From: Hsuehochloa calcarea
Lineage: Eukaryota; Streptophyta; Magnoliopsida; Poales; Poaceae
NCBI GenBank assembly: GCA_036346395.1
Contig: CM070594.1
Span: 13,549,385-13,613,384 of the forward strand
DNA: 64,000 nt
Direction of reading: 5' to 3'
Shown here: piece after piece, positions 47,764 to 58,000 of the stretch
How the letters are laid out: each line of letters starts with the position of its first letter
Position numbering within the stretch: position 1 is the stretch's first letter
Translations under genes and position numbers: made by a program
Notes under the pieces: generated by a model
The model's database searches: none
Seen by the model: the letters and a program-made list of their open reading frames with translations, nothing else
Told to the model about the DNA's origin: nothing

Positions 47764-49368
47764 TGAAAGCATCTATGCCCGTAAAAATTGTTTTGGTAAT
47801 TAATGACAATATATGAATATGAGACTAACATGTTTATTGAGTATTTACAAGGTTTTGTCTCAGTGATGAATACGTCAATCTGGACATGCATGCTAAAGGT
47901 CAATATGAAGATCAATATGGTTCAAAGACAAGGTATAAGTAGTATAGGATCCTTTTATGTTTTACCGGTCTTAGGAGAAAAAGATGGTAGACTGGATTTT
48001 AGGTTAAATACCATACTATTAAGAGGGATCATGACTAGTAGCTTGATAGCATGTTATTGTGCCATTTGGATCAATCTAGGATCATGCATACACTCTGAAA
48101 GCCAACTGTGTTTTTTCTCAGAATAATCGGTAGTACCGACATTGTATTGGCGCTACTACCACACTGCGGTATGACTGGGATAGTGGTGCGGTACTATCAC
48201 AACCCGGTCGTACCTAAATCTTATTGGCGGTATGTTTTTTACATAACGACACATTTTTATCTCGGTTGCACACCCGGTGAACGGTAGTACCAGAGTTTCC
48301 TTAGTGGAACTACCGCATCATGGTATGACCGCAACTTGAGTGGAACTACTACAACCTGGATATTCTTAAATATAGAAAGTTGTACATTTTTTTCTTCAGA
48401 AATCACTCCTTTGGACCGCAAAGTGAAGCGGTAGTACCGCCCCTGTGCTTCGGTTTGACCGATAAGCGGAACTACCGCTTGATCAACAGCGGTAGTACCG
48501 CGTTGGCATTTCCAACGGCTAGATTAGAGCAATTAATGCATCTGCATTAGCTGTTACTGTGCACTTTTGGAGGTGCGGTAGTACCAGCCATATAACGGTG
48601 GTACTACCGCTTGTGCTGAAAAATTATGTGTTTTGCCTCCAACAGTCGTATTTGTTTGTGGGGGGGGGGTATAAATACCCCTTCACCAGCTAAAGGACAA
48701 GTAGAAGAGACTTAATTTAACATCTTTGAGCTAAGAGCATTCTGTCTCCACCTCATACACATTTATTACATTCATTGTGAGGTAGTTGAGCAAAACTCAA
48801 GTGCATTCATTCTAGATTGATCTTTAACACTTGAGTGCCGTTAAGCGAAGATTGCGATTCATTACTCTTGGTGTTTGTCGACACCTAGATGGCTTGGTGG
48901 GAGTTTACGGTGATCTCTTCAAGAAGATTGTGAAGAGACTCGGTGCCAAAATTGTGATTGGTTCGGTGTTCACCATCTCCGAAGCGGAGGAAGAACAACC
49001 TAGTGAAATCGAGGGAAGACTTAATTCATGAAGCTGGCTTGTTTAGTTCAATCTTCCTCAACGTGGACTAGTGAAGATCGACAAGTCTTCGGTACCACAG
49101 AAAAAAAAACTTCTTTGTCTTCATTATGGTTAATTCTTGTCTTTACTATTCTGCACTTACAACTTTAGCAATTCTAGTGTGCTTGTTTTGCTTAGATAGA
49201 AGTGTATCTAGTATCAACATTAGCTCTTATTTGTCTATAGTATCATAATAGGTATATTATCTTTACTGTGCTAGGAAGTTTTGTTAGGTTTATCTTGCTT
49301 AAAGTTTAAAATTGTTCATTAGTTTTAAAAACCTCCTATTACCCCTCTAGCACCTCATTAATCCTACA
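47764..49368 (+). repeat. CP1 3' LTR (1605 bp)
   Basis: It starts TGAAAGCATCTA and ends AATCCTACA. It retains about 120 bp near 48480-48610 that the 5' LTR has lost, with extra GCGGTAGTACCGC palindromes. TATA box TATAAATA at 48670-48677. Followed by GTACC, the target duplication copy. Confidence 0.92.
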
Positions 49369-49373
49369 GTACC

Positions 49374-49711
49374 GAAGTCTAGCATCTCCATCGAGTCTAG
49401 GCCTCGTTGGTACTCCTCGTATCCCTCTGTACCGTCCATATGACGGTCATCCATGCACTATTCCCCCATGCTTGGGAGAGCTGATGAGCATCGATGGGAG
49501 AGGCGCGGGGGGAGGAATAGGGGAGCAACGGGAGATTGAGCGGTGAGACTGAGCGTCCCCCTCCCCCCACTGCTGCTTTCATGCCAGGACTCCTCGACAA
49601 CACAACGGTACCGAGCTTCGCCTCTCCCTCCGCCGACTTCATGCTTTGACTCCTTGGTAGCATGCTTTCTATTGTACAGAGGAAAGAGAGAATCAGAGAA
49701 TAGAAAATGTG
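49374..49711 (-). other. hAT transposase start and 5' leader
   Basis: On the minus strand the ATG at 49439 opens MDGTEGYEEYQRGL, and this frame reads without shift into the hAT segment at 12051. The rest (49440-49711) is leader sequence of the hAT element with no clear gene. Confidence 0.65.
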
Positions 49712-51860
49712 TGTAATATCTCGATTTTCGTTTAGAGAGGATTTTATTCGGAAGTAAGAACTATTTAAAAATTTAGGGTTTCAGGAATTTTTATTTGAAT
49801 CCTGGGCCCCGGCCCAGGCTGGGGTAACCCTGGCCGGCCTATGGCCGGCCAAGGATGGGCAGGGGAGGCGCCTAGGCCCAAGGCCCATGCGCCCCCACCT
49901 CCCCCTCTAACCTAGCCGCCCCCGATCTCCCCTCTCCCTCCCCACTTCTTTCCCCCTAGAGCCGCCACCCCTCACCCCAAACCAGAGCCTCCCCTGTCCT
50001 TGGTGCTGTCTCCTCCCCTTGGTGTTGGCCTCCGGTGATCCCCGGCGCTGCCCCCATGGTTCTCCCCGAAGACGCCCCTCCCGCCGATTCTCCAGGTGTC
50101 GCTTTCGTGGCCGGCCAAAGAAGAGGAGAAAGAAGGAGAAAGGGGGAGTTCTTCGGGAGGGTGATCTTCGTCGTTTAGCGGGTCTTCAAGGATAACGAAG
50201 GATCCAACTCGTTGTCTACTGCTGTTTGGATGCGAAATTGTGTAGTAGAACGAAATCGAATTGCTGTCTTTTGATTTCCCGAATAGATCCAATCTGTTTC
50301 GCGTCCAGTATCGACCTGTTAGAGGCCGATATGGAGGTTATCCCCTCCTAGAGTTTTGTTCTTGAGGTCGTTAGCTTTCTTTTTGCACTAAAATCAAGAG
50401 ATTCCGCCTTACGGTTTAGGAGATATGAATTTTTAACCGCGTTGTTCTGTTTGTCTGAGATCTCGGGACTGTCGCTTTGTTCCTCGGTTTTGATCTAGTT
50501 ATAATCAGATTAAGAACTTCCACCCAACTAGGTTATTGTATACCTTTAAATAATATTTCCAAGTTGATAAAGATATCCTCCATTGGATCAGTAGAATGAA
50601 AGTTACATCATTTTATTTACGGCTGTTATGTATTCTGAACAGATGTCTGTCAGTTGTTTTCAACTGCAGTTTAGCCAACTGTTTTTGCCAAATCAAAGAA
50701 CCCCGTCAACTATAGTTTCGTACATTTTTGCGTTAAGTTTCAATGGGCACTAGTTTCATATCGTTTCGAGTTTCAGATAATTAATTATGATTTTTATAAT
50801 ACCGTAGTCCAGTAGGATGGGCAGGAGTCTGAATAGTGTAATACTAGTTGTAACTCCGTTGATTACGTTGAATAGCTGAAGGGTTAATGTAGGCCTCCTA
50901 TAGCTATGACAACCCTTGTTACCCTTATTCCGAATTTATGTTTGTGTAGGCGGTGAGATGGTGAGTGGAGGCGCACGTTCGTTGCCTCCGATCACGTCAC
51001 AGCGCGGAAGGCAAGTACTTTGTTTGATGTTAAGGAATGTGGATGATTGATTGTGGATATAATGCTAGGATTGCTAGACATATTCATATGCTGAGTATTA
51101 TTCTTCATTTGTATGTGATTCAAGTTCATTTTGTGTCATCCATTCTATTCATGCCATGTTTTCATTGTGACCACGGGAGTGGAAAATCAAAAGACCCATC
51201 AATTCCAGTATGGGCATGTAAGTCCCATCACTCCAATGTGGGTAATCTTGGACACCCGTATGAAACATTCTTCATACGGTATTTGGGTCCCCGGACTTTG
51301 TTAAGTACGGGCTTAAGTGAACACCGACGGGTATATCACTCGTTATACCGGTATAAGCTATTGAGCAGTCCATTCCTTCAATGCATTCTTTCATTCCATT
51401 CATTTATGTATGTGTTCCGAGAATTGTTCATAATTCGTATTGAGATTGGCTGGTTCATAACCTTGTATGTTCAATTGTGTATAGTACTTGCTGAGTTTCG
51501 ACTCATTCTTGCTTTGTTGTTTATTTTAGGTGATCATTGAGGTTGACGCTGGGCGGGAGTAGTCACACCCACACTATTCACTCTTTTCACATTCCTTCAA
51601 TTTTATTTATAAGATTTGATTATATCTGTCATTCATAGAATGTTGAACTGTAATAAGTAATGTTGTTGTAGTTGATAATTCTCCCGATGCCATGGTTGTT
51701 TAGTACTGTTCGTAGTTCTTGATCAATCCCTTATTTTACCCGTTTGGTTTCAACATTTATTACTGTTATTACTTCATGAAAGTTTGACTTCCTCCGCAAT
51801 TTGGTTGTATGTTAGATCCTTTAGGTAACATATTGGCTTCCGAATAGCCAGGGTGTTACA
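49712..51860 (+). mobile_element. Chromovirus solo LTR (2149 bp) in the hAT leader
   Basis: Starts TGTAATATCTCG and ends AGGGTGTTACA; perfect ATGTG duplications flank it (49707-49711 and 51861-51865). No internal domain is attached. It is related to, but clearly diverged from, the GY2 LTR: same end, GTGAACACCGACGGG block at 51320 and hairpin array at 51171-51279. Confidence 0.92.
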
Positions 51861-51865
51861 ATGTG

Positions 51866-52645
51866 CTTCACTCGGTGGTGAATAAATGAACAAAAGACAA
51901 TAACTAAAGAAAAAGAGAGTTGAGCTTCATATGGTGAAGAAATGAGCCACAGATGTGTTTTTATAGGCAAGGAGTGTCGGAGAGAATCTCGCTTAGATGA
52001 GCCGTTGTCTTTCTGCCTGTTACCTTCCCTCTCTCTACTCAGTCTTATCACCGGAAAGAATCTCGCTTAGAAGAGTTGTTGTCTTACTGCCTGTTACCTT
52101 CTCTCTTTGCTATGTCTTATCACCGGAAAAATCTCGCGTAGAGGAGTCGTTGCCTCTCCCCCTCCCGCCCGTTGCTTCTCTAATCTCCATGTCTTGTCAG
52201 TTGTCACCAATCCCTCTACCCTGTTCCTCGATTCCCATTGCCTCCACTTTCCACTCCAATACTCCACTATCCCTCCCTCTCTCTTGGTCTCTCCAGTCTC
52301 CCCCATCCCCAATTCCCCAGCGCCTCCCCAGCTCCCCCATCGCCCACACCTCCATGGCTCTCCACCCCCTCTGTCTCCCCCATCCCCAGCTCCTCCCCCT
52401 CTCCCCCACTACCCTCGATGTCCGCCATCTCCCCCACCGCTTCTAGCCTCCTGTGGATGGTTGGACCCCCTCTCCCCTACCGCCCCCCTAGACACCCTCT
52501 CCCCTACCGCCCCCCTAGACACCCTCTCCCCTACCTATGCCGCCTGACAAGCCCCGTCCTTAGGCCCGGCCCGGCCCAACCATTCGTGTCGTGCTGACCG
52601 GGCCTCAGGTTGGCCCGGAAAAGCACGACCCAAGCCCCAGGTCTA
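51866..52645. repeat. hAT right-end region with ~73-bp and 27-bp tandem repeats
   Basis: A unit containing GAATCTCGCTTAGA...CTGCCTGTTACCTTC...TCTTATCACCGG starts near 51984, 52058 and 52129 (spacing 74 and 71 bp; the last copy is diverged). A 27-bp unit starting TCTCCCCTACCGCCCCCCTA occurs at 52471 and 52498, then partially at 52525. The stretch between is strongly pyrimidine-rich on the plus strand. The right hAT end with GGCCC and GTCGTGC motifs follows at 52555-52645. The plus-strand frames here are low-complexity. Confidence 0.7.
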
Positions 52646-52653
52646 GCCATTGG

Positions 52654-53247
52654 TATGCCCATTTGGTGTGAGTTCGAGTCCCCTTCCCCACTAATCCACC
52701 TTCTTCGTTTCCTATTAATTTAATTCCATGGTTGACTGTGGGCTCATCTTCTTTGACTGCTTGATCAAATCTTTTTGTAAAATGTGTAGTTTTGCAAAAC
52801 GAGCACTTAAACATGCAGTTTTTTTTACACTTTTGCCAAAATGAGCACTCAAACATGCAATTTTTAATACTTTTTTTTGCTAACAAATGTGTAATTCAGT
52901 GAAATTTACTCAACCCTATCCACGTGAGCCCCAACACACCTCACATCATCATGTGTCTAGCCCTCGTGGTCGTGGCATACATTGCCATGCCATGCCGCTG
53001 ACGTGCGGGCATGTCCTATTTATTTTCGTCAAATGTGATGGAGTAGGGTTACCTTACCAAATCTGGTTTGAAATGTGTTTTTTTAATAGTTTTGCCAATA
53101 ATATGTAATTTTGCAAAAATACTCAAAATCTATTACATATTAAAAGTCGATGACAGACATTTGCAGCTGGTAAGAAAAAAGAGAAATATGCTAAAAATTC
53201 TCACAAATTATAAAAAACACATCCAACACTTAAACTTGTGGATTATA
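52654..53247. other. Intergenic, AT-rich, with a 40-bp direct repeat
   Basis: TTTTGC(C)AAAA(C/T)GAGCACT(T/C)AAACATGCA followed by a T-run occurs twice (about 52791-52827 and 52833-52868). No gene is supported. Confidence 0.55.
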
Positions 53248-54497
53248 ATTTTAAAAGCTTAGATTCGATAGTTGTCTTATTGATATATTAATTTAAAAAA
53301 GATCTAAAAAAGTCTATTTAAGGGAGTGATGAGGATATCCCGACTACTTATGAGGTTGTTTATGAAGCAAGAGCTACACTTCTCAAACAACAGGTGCAAT
53401 TATTTATTAATAAGTTTCTTTGTGTTTTTCGTGAGAATTGGATACTACGTAAAAGCAATACTTTGTGCATTCTCAGGTTTGACAAGTTTAAAGTCTTTGG
53501 AACCGAGAGGGAGGCCGGAGCTAAAGCAATAGAGGAGCACAAGGAGGAGGGTACCCGTATTTGTTGCCTAGTGATGAAGAACAAGAAGGTCAAAGCGGTT
53601 CGGAAGGAGAAAGTCAAGCAGCCCATGCGGCTAATCAAGGAGAAAGGAAGTCGTGTGATGGGAGAGCAAAAGGGGAGGAAGCCCAAGAACTTAAGGCTCA
53701 AGTTTTGGATAAGATTTTCAAGCCCAAATCAGATCTCCCATTACCACAACCAAAATCAAATTCGAAATCAACTCAGAATCAAATTCGGATTCGGAATCAG
53801 CATCAAATTCGGATTCGGAATCAGCAGGACAGTCCGGAATAAAACGGTCATAACTTTCACAAACAGAGTCCGATTCGAGTGTTCTTGGGCTTGTTGGAAA
53901 GATAACTTCAAGCCCGATCCAATGGATTCTCCCTCACTCCGAAATTCCTGCTGTGTCAAAAGATATGACCAAAACAATATGATGATTGTAAAAGTAGAGT
54001 TTCCTTTTTGTTTTAGATTGAGTCAGAATTAGAGTAGGAGTTCTAATTCCGAATTAAAGTAGAAGTAGGGTCTCTTGGCCAGCCATGAGGAGGAGAAGGG
54101 GCACTATATATTGAGGGTTAGACCCCCATTGTAACCTGAGACCACGTTTAATATATTTTCAAAGCTTTTGCTTGATTCTCCTGTTGTGCTTATAGCCAAA
54201 ACAGATGAAATTGAGCGTTGAGAACAAGGGGTCGTTCTTGGTTTTCCACTGGGAATTGAGGGTTCGACGATCTTCGCTTGTGGTCAGTGAGGATCCAATC
54301 AAGTGTGTGTTTGGGCGAATTTTCTATAGAGTTGCAAGTCCGTGCATTGGCGCGGGGGATCAGCTGGTGGTTCGTCAGGATACACAAGTTATCGAGAGGT
54401 TCTACGTCGAGAAGATCAGGCACCTCGCATCAGGGAGCCTAATTTTAAAGACTTGGATTCAATAGTTGGTTTAGAGATATATTAATTAAAAATAGAG
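53248..54497 (+). mobile_element. Retrotransposon remnant between ~57-bp direct repeats
   Basis: Direct repeats of about 80% identity by eye lie at 53248-53304 and 54440-54497 (TAATTTTAAA...ATATATTAATT). Between them is a degraded Lys/Glu-rich frame (about 53394-53740) and then LTR-like sequence with CACTATATATTGAGGGTTAGACC at about 54102 and CCCATTGTAACC. It resembles the 3' tail of a gypsy ORF plus LTR sequence, but I cannot fix the family or the real ends. Confidence 0.45.
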
Positions 54498-55007
54498 CTT
54501 TTAATTCAAAGATTGAGAGTGTAAATTTCTTGGACGGACCCACCTCTCAATCCTCTCTTTGGCACCTAAGAAGAGATTTCAAAATAAATTTTGCTAATTA
54601 CATATGAAATCAAATATCCCATCAAATTTAGTTTGCAAAATATAAGTGATGAAATTTAGAATCGCGTAAAGTTATATATACTATACTACACCAAATCGCA
54701 CAATTGCCCTTAGACATTTTCTTTTCCTCCATAGCTTTGCTTTGTACCTGTCAAAAATCTTCAGATTGAACGCACACAAGTATCGCGGTAGCAAATTCGC
54801 AGCATAACTTTTCGATCCCTAGTACACTATATATAGAAGTAACAAAAGTTGCTCATTTGCATTCTAGCTAGTATTGCAGTAGCCAGAGCATAAGCATGTC
54901 AGTTTTTTTCCCCCCGTTTTCCTGTCTCGAATTCGAAGCATAAGAGCCCCGTACACTCTGGTAATTATCTATCATCACTAGCATCTGTATCACTTGAGCT
55001 TGGCTGA
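54498..55007. other. Intergenic, 3' flank of the DUF7731-type gene
   Basis: AT-rich. The 3' UTR of the minus-strand gene ending at 55008 must lie in the right part. No other gene seen. Confidence 0.5.
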
Positions 55008-55976
55008 TTAGCCCCACAAGAGCATTGCAACAACGCTCAACAGCAGCAGCATCAGATTACAAGAAACAAATCGCCTGCTGCCTCCACGGTTGTAATAGTA
55101 GTTGTCGCCGTGGTAGCCGTCGCCTGCGAGGCGCTGCAGCACGTCGAAGTCACCTACAAAAACACCACACGGAAAACATCAAGAACCGAGCTGAAAAATG
55201 GCGTCGGGAGACGTGCGTGTAGAGAGCGTGCGTGCCTCTGAGGCCGGTGTGGCCGCAGCCCCGGTCGATCGCGAAGCGGACGTCGCCGACGGAGGCGCCG
55301 TTGTAGAACCTGAAGTTGCCCATGATGTCGTCGATGCACCTGAGCACCAGGTTCGTCTCCGCCAGGCACGGCCCGCCGCAGAACGACTCCGTCGCCGCCG
55401 GCGGCACGTTCAGCGTGCCCTCGGGGCCCAGCCGGAGCGAGCCCTGGCAGCTGCTGTAGACCTTCAGCCATCCATCGCAAGAACAAACATGCATCACACA
55501 CATGGACACAGGTTACTGACAAGAGAGTAAGCTCCAAAGAAGAGCATACCAAATACAGTGTTTCATTCAGGACAGGGGCAACAGTTGAAGCATCGGAACC
55601 TATTTTCAGATGAAAGCCACTGTTATTACGCAGTGTTTAGTTTCTAGCTATAGATGATGTGTACTTACATAGCGATCGTTCAAGCAGATGATGGCTCTCC
55701 CAACTATGTCCGAAGTGCTTCTCTTCTGACCATGGAAGGCTGCTTCATCTGCATGATCGAGGTCCATTCACACCATCGAACAACCACGCATACAGCCGAA
55801 CACAGTTCAGTAACGCAAACGATGTGCTTCGTTCATGTCTGCGCATGCAGTTGGGCAAAGCAAACTCAGACGATAACGAAAACAGCAACAAAAACGGGAC
55901 CTGATTTGCAGCGAGTGATCAACCAGCAGCAGACACACGCCGCCAAGAAGCACCTGGACCAACACCAAGAAGCCAT
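55008..55976 (-). CDS. Small secreted Cys-rich DUF7731-type protein, four exons, 175 aa
   Basis: Minus-strand exons are 55976-55901 (76 nt), 55748-55669 (80), 55461-55236 (226) and 55153-55008 (146). All phases fit and give 175 residues. The N-terminus MASWCWSRCFLAACVCCWLI is a signal peptide. The core has GRAIICLNDRY (about 40-50), SSCQGSLRLGPEG, CGGPCLAETNLVLRC with regularly spaced Cys (about 75-95), FRFYNGASVGDVR and RGCG, then DFDVLQRL, a Gly/Tyr-rich stretch and a hydrophobic C-terminal tail (LMLLLLSVVAMLL) that suggests a GPI-anchor signal. This is the plant DUF7731 type; function is unknown, location probably cell surface. The third intron (82 nt) uses a GC donor (CAGAG|GCACGC) with a normal AG acceptor; no GT donor nearby keeps the frame. 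Confidence 0.82.
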
Positions 55977-56047
55977 TGTTCTCGACAAGTTTTCAAGCTC
56001 GGTTTATCGTGGCCATGAAGAGGGGTTAGCAGCATAGCATGGACCTG

Positions 56048-56056
56048 AATATATAT
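56048..56056 (-). promoter_or_regulatory. Possible TATA box of the DUF7731-type gene
   Basis: ATATATATT lies about 75 bp upstream of the start codon at 55976, implying a leader of roughly 40 nt. Confidence 0.45.
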
Positions 56057-56059
56057 TGC

Positions 56060-56880
56060 ACAGTATGCATGTTACCCTTTTTTTGTTTTCACGAGTAACG
56101 TGTGCAACTGAAACCAGTACCCAGTCTCTGCTCTGGTTTGGGCATAATTTTCTTCAGGGCAAGCCAACTAACTCTGACCAAAGCGCCTGAGGTTCTCATA
56201 GGAAAACATCTTTTGCAGTAGCTTCTCTTCCCCCTTTCGTTGCAGTGATATGATATGATGCTCCTCATTTTGCCCTCCTCCTTGTTTGACACACTACAAT
56301 TTTCTTCTTATTTTCTAAGTTATTCCCAGAAATGACATGATCCTCATGGACTGCTCATTGCTTATGTTATTAGTAGGCTCAGATGGGCGGTGGGGATCTG
56401 GTGGCCGGAGAGTAACCTACTCACATCTGACGTCTGATTCTAGATTAGTTTTATACGTACGGAAGAGAAAGAAAAGGGGCTATCTTGATCCGTGTGCAAG
56501 TAAGCATCAATCAAGTACACGGTTAACAATCTGCTGGGCTAACCAAGAAAATCTCACCAACGCAGGGGATAATCTACCGCGCAGAGGTATCTTACGCATT
56601 GAAATTTTGTCAATTTCTTTCCTTTCGCGAAACACAACGTAAGATACCTGGTTCTGCATCATTTGGATATTGATTTGTCAAGAGTATAATAATTTTTTTA
56701 TTTTTTGTTAAGGTATTATGGATTTTTCAACAAGAGTTTAAAATGTCACTCTTATGGCATGTGATACTCGCATAAACAATTACAATTCCACCCCGTCGGG
56801 GCTCTACTATTCATATTACTAGGTATAGTATAGTATAACTAAATCCTAACTAACTGAATAATTAGATCATAGAAATGTAT
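56060..56880. other. Intergenic, no gene seen
   Basis: Short chance frames only, none with a recognisable domain. Confidence 0.5.
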
Positions 56881-56883
56881 CAG

Positions 56884-57120
56884 ACACTTTACTTTACTTT
56901 GTGCCCTCCCATTTTTAACTGCTTCTTCATTTCTTCCCCAATTTCTCCACCGGTCTCTCTCCCTCTTCTCTCATCTCTCTCTCTTTTTCCTCTCCAGAGC
57001 ACTTCACTTTACTTTGTGCCTCCAGTTTTTCTAACCGCTTCCTTATTTCTTCCCTAACTTCTCCACCGGGTCTCCCCCGCTCTTCTCTCTCTCTCTCTCT
57101 TCATTCTTCCTCTCCAGACC
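56884..57120. repeat. Tandem duplication of a ~117-bp CT-rich unit
   Basis: CACTT(T/C)ACTTTACTTTGTGCC starts both copies (about 56884 and 57001), and both contain ATTTCTTCCC, TTCTCCACCGG and CCTCTCCAGA in the same order. CT simple repeats lie within each. Confidence 0.75.
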
Positions 57121-58000
57121 ACACTCTGTCCAGCTGCTCTCTTCTCCTTTCCTCCAGCCGTCCAGATCCAGTCGAGCCGCCGCCTATCCACCACCGGCTG
57201 CCGCTACAGCGCCGCCCCGAGCCAGCCACACCACACCGTGCCTCGGTCTCGCCGTCGGCTCCGGGTTAGGACGCCGCCACCATGGCTATAGAGACCAGGC
57301 CACTACTCCCTAGCTTCCACCGCCATCACCAGATCAGGACACCGCCACCTCGGCCACGAAAAAACTCGGCAAGTCATCCTTTGTTGTTTCTGGTTCTGAT
57401 GTTGCGACTGTTGAAAAAATATTACGACCTAAAAAAAGTTGCATACTGTTCTTTGAGATGTTGTAACCCGTTGAAAAAAATATTGCGGCTGTCGAAAAAA
57501 ATATTGCATCCTGTTCACGATGATGTTACAATATTTTCTAACGTGTCCTTTGGAATTGTTCTGATGTTGTTCTTTTGTTGTGACTCGTTGAAAAAACTAA
57601 TTACATTTTTGTTCACGGCGGATATTGTTAGATTTTTTTTTCTTTTTATGTTCGTATTATACTTTATGCTATTCCCTAATCTTGCATATGATTATCAGAT
57701 ATTGCATTTTTTTATGTGTTGACCGAGAAGTTAGTTAATGTTTGTTTGTTTTGATTCTGAATTTTTGGGGATAATGTTGCATAAGATTTTTTGGTATATT
57801 ACAACAAGTAAAAAAAATACGTTACAACAGAAATATACGCTCGAACTGTGCATTCTAACGCTAGTCGCGCCTATTATTCGAAGTGTACCGCTCAAAAAAT
57901 CAGCAGTCTTAACTAGTGAACCAGTCCCTCCGGCCTCCGTACGCAAGCTTTTGGAACAAATAATGATATCTACGTGGCCGGATGGACCAAGCTCATATCA
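57121..58000. repeat. Repetitive AT-rich region with TTGAAAAAA-ATATT motifs
   Basis: GTTG(C/T)(G/A)AC..GTTGAAAAAA.TATT-like motifs recur near 57400, 57460, 57495 and 57580. A frame opening at 57282 (146 aa) lies across them, rich in Leu, Phe and Lys, with no domain and composition set by the repeat; I do not call it a gene. Grass intergenic DNA commonly carries transposon remnants like this. Confidence 0.45.

Larger units (their letters stand above)
12052..49368 (+). mobile_element. CP1: SIRE/Maximus-like copia retrotransposon split by nested elements
   Basis: Two LTRs in direct orientation (12052-13540 and 47764-49368) both start TGAAAGCATCTA and end ATCCTACA. The flanks are GTACT (12047-12051) and GTACC (49369-49373), a near-perfect 5-bp target duplication. 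The order is LTR, primer-binding site, gag, protease, integrase, RT, RNase H, extra ORF, polypurine tract, LTR, on the plus strand. Without the insertion at 20695-46928 it is about 11 kb, within the SIRE size range. The integrase-before-RT order is diagnostic of copia. All coding parts carry stops or frameshifts. Confidence 0.9.
9305..49439 (-). pseudogene. hAT transposase, broken by stops, frameshifts and two LTR-element insertions
   Basis: The reading frame starts on the minus strand at 49439 with ATG GAC GGT, runs to 49374, is interrupted by CP1, and resumes at 12051. It then shows, in order: a BED zinc finger (CKYF...GTGHLNQY...C, about 11915-11840, first zinc-binding His replaced by Tyr), an ADGSVSTWAY...ARGEIA block (about 11770), SNIWTSS with HYLDDNYKLNKR (about 11520-11440), a DNAS motif (about 11310), HQRCICHIPNLIVQDG (about 11240-11197), then the 737-bp solo LTR, then VINIYLNN, DMKVRWNSTY (about 10320), and the hATC dimerisation block ending PVSSVYSEAMFS...RIIEEKRSSLTP (about 9530-9430). 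TAG replaces the expected Trp after CLKD at 9419-9421. These are family hallmarks of Ac/hobo/Tam3 transposases. The coding order runs opposite to the map coordinates. Confidence 0.85.
7675..52645 (-). mobile_element. Ac-like hAT transposon, outermost element of the nest
   Basis: The left end reads TAGAGGTGGGAG and the right end, on the minus strand, TAGACCTGGGGC. The flanking 8-mers are GTCATTGA (7667-7674) and GCCATTGG (52646-52653), matching at 6 of 8 with two transitions, as expected of an old hAT target duplication. GTCGTGC/GCACGAC repeats lie inside both ends, which is typical of hAT subterminal regions. Removing the solo LTR, CP1, the second solo LTR and their target duplications leaves about 4.76 kb, a normal Ac-like size. 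Its transposase lies on the minus strand and reads across the excised positions. The element cannot be active. Confidence 0.75.

Noticed and set aside
52094..52597. Overlapping Pro/Ser-rich and Trp/Arg-rich frames near the right hAT end
   Set aside because: They follow the pyrimidine-rich tandem repeats; no domain.
56337..56642. 101-aa plus-strand frame
   Set aside because: No recognisable domain, mixed composition, no promoter or splice context; treated as chance.
57282..57722. 146-aa plus-strand frame after a CT-rich leader
   Set aside because: The ATG context is tempting, but the protein is made of the local TTGAAAAAA repeat and has no family signature.
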